Source: Polyangiaceae bacterium (GTDB lineage: Bacteria; Myxococcota_A; Polyangia; Polyangiales; Houyiibacteriaceae). From it: a stretch of 32,378 nt of DNA. Of the stretch, positions 26,808 through 32,378 are shown piece by piece. The notes below the pieces were generated by a model. That model did not search any database, was not told the DNA's origin, and was given only the letters and a program-made list of their open reading frames with translations. The position numbers and the translations under genes were made by a program. Each line of letters begins with the position of its first letter. The stretch's first letter is position 1. The stretch lies in assembly GCA_027009115.1 (NCBI GenBank), contig JALVDI010000281.1:1-32378 (forward strand), given 5' to 3'.

Positions 26808-27718
26808 GGCGAGCTCTCCCGTACCCGGCTCAAGAAGATCTCTTCCATGGTCGCCAGGACCTCTTCGAAGTGCGTCACGTGGACGCCCGCGGTGACGAGG
26901 GCACGCAGGACCTCACCGCTGTCGGCGCCGTCGCGCAGACGAAGCTGCACCCAGCCGTCCTCGTGGACGACGGCGGTGACCATCGGCAGTTCGGGCAGCT
27001 GCCCTTCGACACGGACGCGGACCATCGGGTGCGAGTGCTGTCGGCGCACCTCGTCCAAGGGACCGTAGAGGACGCGGCGCCCGGCATGGATCAAGGCCAC
27101 TCGATCGCAGAGCTCCTCGACCTGGTTCATCATGTGGGTCGAGAGGATCGTCGCCTTGCCCGCGCTGCGCCGCTCACGGATGAGCCGCTTGACGAGGTCG
27201 ACGTTGATGGGGTCGAGGCCGCTGAAGGGTTCGTCCAAGACGCAGAGATCGGGTTCCGTCAGCAACGCGCCGGCGATCTGGACCTTCTGGCTCATGCCCT
27301 TGCTGAGGGTGTCTGTGTTGCGCCGGGCGACGTGCAGGAGCCCGACTTGGTCGAGCCAGTGTTTGGCCGCGTCACGGGCCCGGCGTCGGCTAAGCCCCTT
27401 GAGGCGTCCGAAATAGGTCAACGCGTCGAGGACCTTCGTCTTCTTGTAGAGGCCCCGCTCTTCGGGGAGATAGGACACGCGGTCGAGGGTCTCGCGTCGG
27501 AGCCGCTCGCCGAAGAGCCTCACCTCCCCTTCGTCGGGCCGCAAGATGTCCAGGCCGATGCGGATGAGGGTCGTCTTGCCGGCGCCGTTGGGGCCGAGCA
27601 GGCCGAACACCTCGCCCGCGTAGACGTCGAGGTCGACGGAGCGCAGCGCTGCTGTCTCGCCGAACGACTTGCGAACCCCCTCGAAGGCCAGCACGGGCTC
27701 CGTCCCGTTCGAGGTCAT
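26804..27718 (-). CDS. ABC transporter ATP-binding protein
   Basis: Start ATG at 27718 inside ORF 26804..28468; LLGPNGAGKTTLIRIGLDIL Walker A, LSKGMSQKVQIAGALLTEPDLCVLDEPFSGLDPIN signature and Walker B. Confidence 0.93.
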   Translation of the reverse strand: MTSNGTEPVLAFEGVRKSFGETAALRSVDLDVYAGEVFGLLGPNGAGKTTLIRIGLDILRPDEGEVRLFGERLRRETLDRVSYLPEERGLYKKTKVLDALTYFGRLKGLSRRRARDAAKHWLDQVGLLHVARRNTDTLSKGMSQKVQIAGALLTEPDLCVLDEPFSGLDPINVDLVKRLIRERRSAGKATILSTHMMNQVEELCDRVALIHAGRRVLYGPLDEVRRQHSHPMVRVRVEGQLPELPMVTAVVHEDGWVQLRLRDGADSGEVLRALVTAGVHVTHFEEVLATMEEIFLSRVRESSP

Positions 27719-28182
27719 CCGACGCCTCGCCGCACCATCGCTCGGCGCACCAGGTCGAGCGGGAAGAGCGCCGCGGAGCCCTGCGTGACGAGGCGAGCGT
27801 AGACGAAGCGACGGGCGCCGGGTTGAGGGTCGTAGAGTTGCAGCGCGGTCACGTTCGCAGCCGCACAGACGGTGAGCACTGCGAGCATCGCGATCGTCGC
27901 CGCGACGGCCCCCAGGACCCACCAACGCGGAAGCTCGCGCGGCGCGATGTGCGGGAGCGCCGGCACGAGCGCGAGCGCGAGCAGACCCGTCGCAAACGCC
28001 GTCGAGCGCAGCTGCGCGACGGGCGCCACGAGCGTCGGGATGGCAGCCGGTGTGTACGGCGCTTGGTGCGCGAGCAGCTCCCAGGCGAGGGCCAGCACGC
28101 CGACGGCGATCGCCCCCAGGCCGAGTCGGAGGCCGGTCTTCTGGTCGTGTCGGAGCATCGTCGGGGACGCCACGGGCGGCAT
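27715..28182 (-). CDS. Small membrane protein, operonic with ABC transporter
   Basis: 155 aa, three or more hydrophobic segments; stop overlaps the ABC ATPase start (ATGA). Confidence 0.65.
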   Translation of the reverse strand: MPPVASPTMLRHDQKTGLRLGLGAIAVGVLALAWELLAHQAPYTPAAIPTLVAPVAQLRSTAFATGLLALALVPALPHIAPRELPRWWVLGAVAATIAMLAVLTVCAAANVTALQLYDPQPGARRFVYARLVTQGSAALFPLDLVRRAMVRRGVG

Positions 28183-28188
28183 CCTGCC

Positions 28189-29256
28189 TCATCGGAGCGC
28201 GACGTCGAGGATCTTCCGCGTCAGCGTCGAGACGCCACGGTCTTCCGCCAAGCGCTCGACCTCGACCAGCGCCAGGTCGGCGTGCGGGGTGGCCGCGGCG
28301 CCGGTGGCCCGAAAGACGCGCAGGTGGAGCCGGCGGTGGCTGAGCAGGTGTGTCAGCTCGCCCCGGGGCGTCTGCGGGAGCCGGGCGCGGATCCCGGCGG
28401 CCCTCAAGGCATGTCGTGCTTCGGTTCCAAGGTCGGCGCCTCCTGCCTCGCGCATCGGGACCGACCACAGGCCCCCGAAGAGCTCCCCGTCACGGCGCTC
28501 GAGCCAGACTCGGAGCGGGCGCGCTCGGGTCGCGACCACCGCGACGAGTTCGAGGCGGCGCGCCCTCGTTTTGGGGCGTGGTACCGGCAGCGTTTCGGCG
28601 ATGGGCCGGCCTGCGCACCAGCGCTCGACGGGGCAACGCGGACACGCGGGGGCGCTGGGTGTGCAGACCAACGCACCGAGCTCCATCAGCGCCTGGTTCA
28701 GCGCGCCTGGTCGGGGCCCGTCGACGAGGGCCGCGGCGTCTGCCCACAGCGCGCGCTCTGTGACGGCTCGGCCCAAGGGTGTCTCGATGCGCCGGAGCCG
28801 GGCGAGCACCCGCGCCACGTTGCCGTCCACGACCGGTTCGCGCGCGCCGAAGGCGATGCTCCCGATGGCTCCCGCCGTGTAACGACCGACGCCGGGCAGG
28901 GCGAGCCGCGCCTGCGCGTCCCGAGGGACCTGTCCACCGTAGCGGGCCACGACTTCGCGGGCGCCGCGGTGCAGCAGGCGGGCGCGTCGATAGTAGCCGA
29001 GGCCGCTCCAGACCCCGAGGACCTCGTCTTCCGAGGCCGCCGCGAGATCTGCGACGGACGGGAACCGTGCGAGGAAGCGTTCGTAGTAGGGGATCGCCGT
29101 GTCGACGCGGGTTTGCTGGCACATGATCTCCGAGACCCAGATCGCGTAGGGGTCTCGGGTTGCTCGCCACGGCAGCGGCCGCGCGTGGGCGTCGTACCAG
29201 CGGAGGAGCGCGCGCCGGACGCGCTGCGGGTCCCAGGGGTTCGTTGCCGAAGCCAT
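28189..29256 (-). CDS. mutY: A/G-specific adenine glycosylase
   Basis: MASATNPWDPQRVRRALLRWYDAHARPLPWRATRDPYAIWVSEIMCQQTRV..., HhH LPGVGRYTAGAIGSIAFG, VDGNVARVLAR, and C-x6-C-x2-C-x5-C iron-sulfur motif. Confidence 0.95.
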   Translation of the reverse strand: MASATNPWDPQRVRRALLRWYDAHARPLPWRATRDPYAIWVSEIMCQQTRVDTAIPYYERFLARFPSVADLAAASEDEVLGVWSGLGYYRRARLLHRGAREVVARYGGQVPRDAQARLALPGVGRYTAGAIGSIAFGAREPVVDGNVARVLARLRRIETPLGRAVTERALWADAAALVDGPRPGALNQALMELGALVCTPSAPACPRCPVERWCAGRPIAETLPVPRPKTRARRLELVAVVATRARPLRVWLERRDGELFGGLWSVPMREAGGADLGTEARHALRAAGIRARLPQTPRGELTHLLSHRRLHLRVFRATGAAATPHADLALVEVERLAEDRGVSTLTRKILDVALR

Positions 29257-29264
29257 CGCCGAGC

Positions 29265-29927
29265 TCAGGGCAGGGGCGCCGGCGGCGGCAGCGCCACGAC
29301 CGAGGCCTCCCGCACGGCGCTCCCTTCGAGGTCGAAGAAGCGCACTTCCATGGCCTCGAAGTCGACGAGGGCAAACCCTGGTTCGTCGCCGCGTCGGAGC
29401 GTGCCGGGGTTGATCACGGTCAGCCCTTGGAACTGGCGGACCATGCGCTCGTGGGTGTGGCCGCCCAGCATGAAGTGCACGCGCTGGTCGCTCATGAGCG
29501 CGCGCAGCGCGTCGATGGACTGGAGGGCATAACCCCGGGTGTCGGGTTTCAACACCGCCATGTCGTCTTTCGCGACGCCGTGACAGAGCAGCAGTGGGCC
29601 CGCGACCGTCGAGAGGTGCCGCACGCGGGGCAGGGACTGCAGCCATCGTCGGTTGTCGTCGCTCAGCACCGTCGGAGGTGTGGCGTCGTCGAGGGAGCGC
29701 ATCTGTCCGGCCAGCAGCCAGCGTTCGTGGTTGCCGGCGACGCAACGAACGTCCCTCTCTTGCAGGAGCTGGCACGCCCGGTTCACGTCGCCGCGTCCAT
29801 CGACCAGATCCCCCACGCAGAGGATGGCCCCGACCTCCAGCCCTTGCAGGTGGTCGAGGGCGAGGGCGAGGTGCTCGTCCTCGCAGTGCACATCGCCCAC
29901 GGCGCCGATGCGGCGAAGCTCGTTCAT
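29265..29927 (-). CDS. Calcineurin-like metallophosphoesterase
   Basis: GAVGDVHCEDE, LCVGDLVDG, VAGNHERW, LLCHG, MLGGHTHE; a complete metallophosphoesterase motif set. Confidence 0.92.
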   Translation of the reverse strand: MNELRRIGAVGDVHCEDEHLALALDHLQGLEVGAILCVGDLVDGRGDVNRACQLLQERDVRCVAGNHERWLLAGQMRSLDDATPPTVLSDDNRRWLQSLPRVRHLSTVAGPLLLCHGVAKDDMAVLKPDTRGYALQSIDALRALMSDQRVHFMLGGHTHERMVRQFQGLTVINPGTLRRGDEPGFALVDFEAMEVRFFDLEGSAVREASVVALPPPAPLP

Positions 29928-30005
29928 CGCGCGAGCCTCGAGCCCATCTCAAGAGCCCTCGCTTCGCGGTCTGGGCACACCCTCCGCCGCCATTCTCTCA
30001 CCTGG

Positions 30006-30113
30006 GGAATACTCGGCGCACTCGGCATTCTCGGCATTCTCGGCGCACTCGGCATTCTCGGCGTACTCGGCATTTTCGGCATTTTCGGCGTACTCGGCAT
30101 TCTCGGCACTCTC
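30006..30113. repeat. 9-bp minisatellite, 12 units, GGCATTCTC consensus
   Basis: Units: GGAATACTC, GGCGCACTC, GGCATTCTC x2, GGCGCACTC, GGCATTCTC, GGCGTACTC, GGCATTTTC x2, GGCGTACTC, GGCATTCTC, GGCACTCTC. Confidence 0.95.
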
Positions 30114-30298
30114 TCGGGTCGTCGGCGGCATAGGTCGCAGCCCGTCCACCCATCGACGGACGTCGGTATGTTGAGATGTGCTTTTGGCACTTCCTCGGCT
30201 CGCCGCGGCATCGGGCGCACCCGGTCCACGGATCGACGAGGGTTCTTCCGCACCGCATCGCGACACGCGCGGTGTCGTTGGAAGGCATCCTACTCTGG

Positions 30299-30304
30299 TA
30301 TGGT
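30299..30304 (+). promoter_or_regulatory. Candidate -10 hexamer (TATGGT) for leaderless transcription of 30311 gene
   Basis: The last base is 7 nt before GTG 30311. Confidence 0.4.
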
Positions 30305-30310
30305 CCAGAA

Positions 30311-32378
30311 GTGATCCGCCAGATTCCCGCCGCGCTGCTGCTCGTCGTCCTGGTGGGGCGCACCGGCCAAGCGCAACCTCTCGACCCGAGCGACGTCCCC
30401 GAGCCGCTTCGCCCCTGGGTGGGTTGGGTCCTCGACGGCCACCGAACCTACGGCTGCGCCTGGGTCGGCGGCGAGCAGCACTGCCGTTGGCCTGGCGTGC
30501 TGCGGCTCGACCTCGGCGAGCAGGGAGGCCCTTTTTCCCTGGATGTCGTGACCGACCGCGAGGTCGACGTGGCGCTCCCGGGCGGGCCCGGGATCTTCCC
30601 GCGGGAGGTGACCGTCGACGGCCGATCGAGCCCCTTGCTTCGCGCCTCGGACGGGAGCCCTCGTGTCCGCGTGCCTGCGGGGGCGCACCGCGTCGCGGGC
30701 CGCTTCGAGTTGTCGAGTCTCCCGGAGCTCTTGCCCCTCCCCGACGACCTCGCGCTCGTCTCCCTTCGGCTCGATGGGGAGCCGGTGCGCGCGCGCCGCA
30801 ACGAAGCAGGCGACCTGTGGCTGCGCGCGAGCGCCGCCGAGGAGGGAGTCGGCGAAGGCCACGTCGAGCTGGAGGTCTACCGGAAGCTGAGCGATGGCGC
30901 GCCGTTCACGGTCACCACGCGGCTGGTGGTGCGCGCCTCCGGCGAAGCGCGCGAGATCACCCTCGGGACGGTGGCGCTCGCGGGGCTCACGGTGACCGAG
31001 CTCCGCTCGGACCTCGCGGCGCGCCTGGACGCCGAGACCGGTCAGCTCGTGGCCCAGGTGCGGCCCGGGTCCTTCGAGATCACCGTCGTCGCGCGGTCGG
31101 CTGCCCCTCCGTCGTCGCTCGCGCCGGTCGCGCAGCCGGAGCCCTGGCCACCGCAGGAGATCTGGGTCTGGGAACCCGACGAAGCGCTGCGGCAGGTGGA
31201 GGTGTCCGGCGCCGCGGCCATCGACGCGGCTCGGACGAACCTCCCGGACGACTGGTCTGGGCGCACAGCCTATGTGCTGACGCCCGACCTGACCCTCACC
31301 CTCACCACGACCCGACGCGGAGAGCCGGCTCCTCCCCCGAACGCCTTCGAGTTGGAGCGGGAGATCTGGCTCGACCTCGACGGCGAGGGCGTCACGGGCC
31401 GCGACGAGCTGCACGGGCGCATGAACCGGACCTGGCGTCTGGATCTGCGCGAAGGCGAGCTCGGTCGGGTCGCGATCAACGGAGAGGATCAGCTCATCAC
31501 CGAGGGCGAGTCCGGGCGCGGCGTGGAGGTGCGCAATCGAGACGTGCGCCTGGTCGCCGACTGGCGCCTCGACGAGGGCACGTCGTCGTTTCCGGCGGTG
31601 GGGTGGTCCGAAGACGTGCAGGCGCTGAGCGCCACGCTTCACTTGCCGCCGGGCTGGCAGCTCCTGGGGGCGAGCGGCGTCGACGAGGTTCCCGGCACCT
31701 GGGTCCACAAGTGGAACCTCTGGAGCATCTTCTTCGTGCTCGTCGTGAGCCTGGCGATCGCGCGGCTGTCGAGCGTGTCTCTGGGGTTGCTGGCCCTGCT
31801 CACCCTCACGCTCTGCTACCACGAGCCCGGCGCTCCCTTCGTCGCGTGGATGTTCTTCGTTCCGCTGCTGGCCCTACGGCGCGCGATCCCTGCGGGTCGG
31901 GTGCAGCGGGTCGCCTCGCTGCTGTTCTGGTGCTCGGTCGCGGCGCTCCTCTTGGTCGCCGTGCCCTTCGCGGTCGCCCAGCTCCGCACCAGCCTCTATC
32001 CTTTCACGGCCGAGCAGGGCGGCGGCCGGTTTGGGCTCGCCGGTGCCTTCCGGTCCGTGGACGAAGCCGGGGCGTATGAACCGCCGCCGGCCGCGCCTGC
32101 CGCCGAAGCCGCTCCGGCGGGGGGCGTCTCCGACGACATTGCGGCCTTGTCCTCGGCGCCCGTGAGGCGACGTTCGTCCATGTTGGTGGGCAACGCAGGC
32201 AGCGGCGCGCGGGCCGGCTCCTCGATTTCGAGCGGCTGGGTGGACCCCAACGCCGTCGTTCAGACGGGGCCAGGGATCCCCTCGTGGGGGCGAGGGCGAG
32301 GCTACGAGCTGCGCTGGTCGGGGCCTGTGCGCGCCGACCACCGCTTCCAGCTCTATCTCGTGCCGCCCTGGCTCTTCC
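30311..32378 (+). CDS. Exported/membrane protein of unknown function (3' end beyond window)
   Basis: Open frame from GTG: MIRQIPAALLLVVLVGRTGQAQPLDPSDVPEPLRPWVGWVLDGHRTYGCAWVGGEQHC...; internal TM helices near 31730-31990; runs off the window edge, so absent from the ORF track. Confidence 0.75.
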   Translation, partial: MIRQIPAALLLVVLVGRTGQAQPLDPSDVPEPLRPWVGWVLDGHRTYGCAWVGGEQHCRWPGVLRLDLGEQGGPFSLDVVTDREVDVALPGGPGIFPREVTVDGRSSPLLRASDGSPRVRVPAGAHRVAGRFELSSLPELLPLPDDLALVSLRLDGEPVRARRNEAGDLWLRASAAEEGVGEGHVELEVYRKLSDGAPFTVTTRLVVRASGEAREITLGTVALAGLTVTELRSDLAARLDAETGQLVAQVRPGSFEITVVARSAAPPSSLAPVAQPEPWPPQEIWVWEPDEALRQVEVSGAAAIDAARTNLPDDWSGRTAYVLTPDLTLTLTTTRRGEPAPPPNAFELEREIWLDLDGEGVTGRDELHGRMNRTWRLDLREGELGRVAINGEDQLITEGESGRGVEVRNRDVRLVADWRLDEGTSSFPAVGWSEDVQALSATLHLPPGWQLLGASGVDEVPGTWVHKWNLWSIFFVLVVSLAIARLSSVSLGLLALLTLTLCYHEPGAPFVAWMFFVPLLALRRAIPAGRVQRVASLLFWCSVAALLLVAVPFAVAQLRTSLYPFTAEQGGGRFGLAGAFRSVDEAGAYEPPPAAPAAEAAPAGGVSDDIAALSSAPVRRRSSMLVGNAGSGARAGSSISSGWVDPNAVVQTGPGIPSWGRGRGYELRWSGPVRADHRFQLYLVPPWLF

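Noticed and set aside
30006-30113. CRISPR-like array
   Set aside because: Contiguous 9-bp units without spacers; this is a minisatellite.
30185-30200. Second sigma54 promoter (TGGCACTTCCTCGGCT)
   Set aside because: GG and GC spacing fits, but the -12 box (CGGCT) is poor, and a well-placed TATGGT hexamer lies nearer the start codon.
29949-30266. ENAEYAENAE-repeat ORF as a real protein
   Set aside because: The 9-bp repeat keeps several frames open, so openness is not evidence of coding; reported only as a repeat.
30178-32079. 633-aa plus-strand ORF
   Set aside because: Out of frame with the better-supported open frame from GTG 30311, which has a signal peptide and TM segments; the translation is Arg/Pro/Gly-rich noise.

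Overview
GC-rich, gene-dense chromosomal window, probably from a myxobacterium-like (Myxococcota/Polyangia) genome. I base that on codon/GC bias, a Pkn-type kinase with the HRDxSPxN loop, and many lipoproteins; this taxonomic guess was not tested. From left to right: (1) minus-strand isoprenoid genes: diphosphomevalonate decarboxylase (cut by the window edge), mevalonate kinase and polyprenyl diphosphate synthase. (2) Three tandem AIM24-family genes, followed by a degenerate 5'-nucleotidase-like protein with a probable beta-barrel tail. (3) Lipoproteins, a PEGA/TPR-like protein, a Ser/Thr kinase and two tandem paralogous lipoproteins. (4) A DUF1648-like membrane protein and a retropepsin-like protein. 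(5) A sigma54 enhancer-binding protein divergent from a DUF1508-repeat lipoprotein, with a near-consensus -24/-12 promoter and a perfect inverted repeat between them. (6) A five-gene co-directional cluster: two unrecognised proteins, a RavA-like MoxR ATPase, a vWA protein and a TPR/HEAT protein. (7) A minus-strand ABC exporter operon, mutY and a metallophosphoesterase. (8) A 12-copy 9-bp minisatellite and a partial secreted or membrane protein at the right edge. The best candidates for undescribed biology are the MoxR-vWA cluster, the self-contained sigma54 switch, and a recurring TAnnnT motif spaced exactly so that several genes would be transcribed as leaderless mRNAs. All family calls come from reading motifs by eye; no database search was run.
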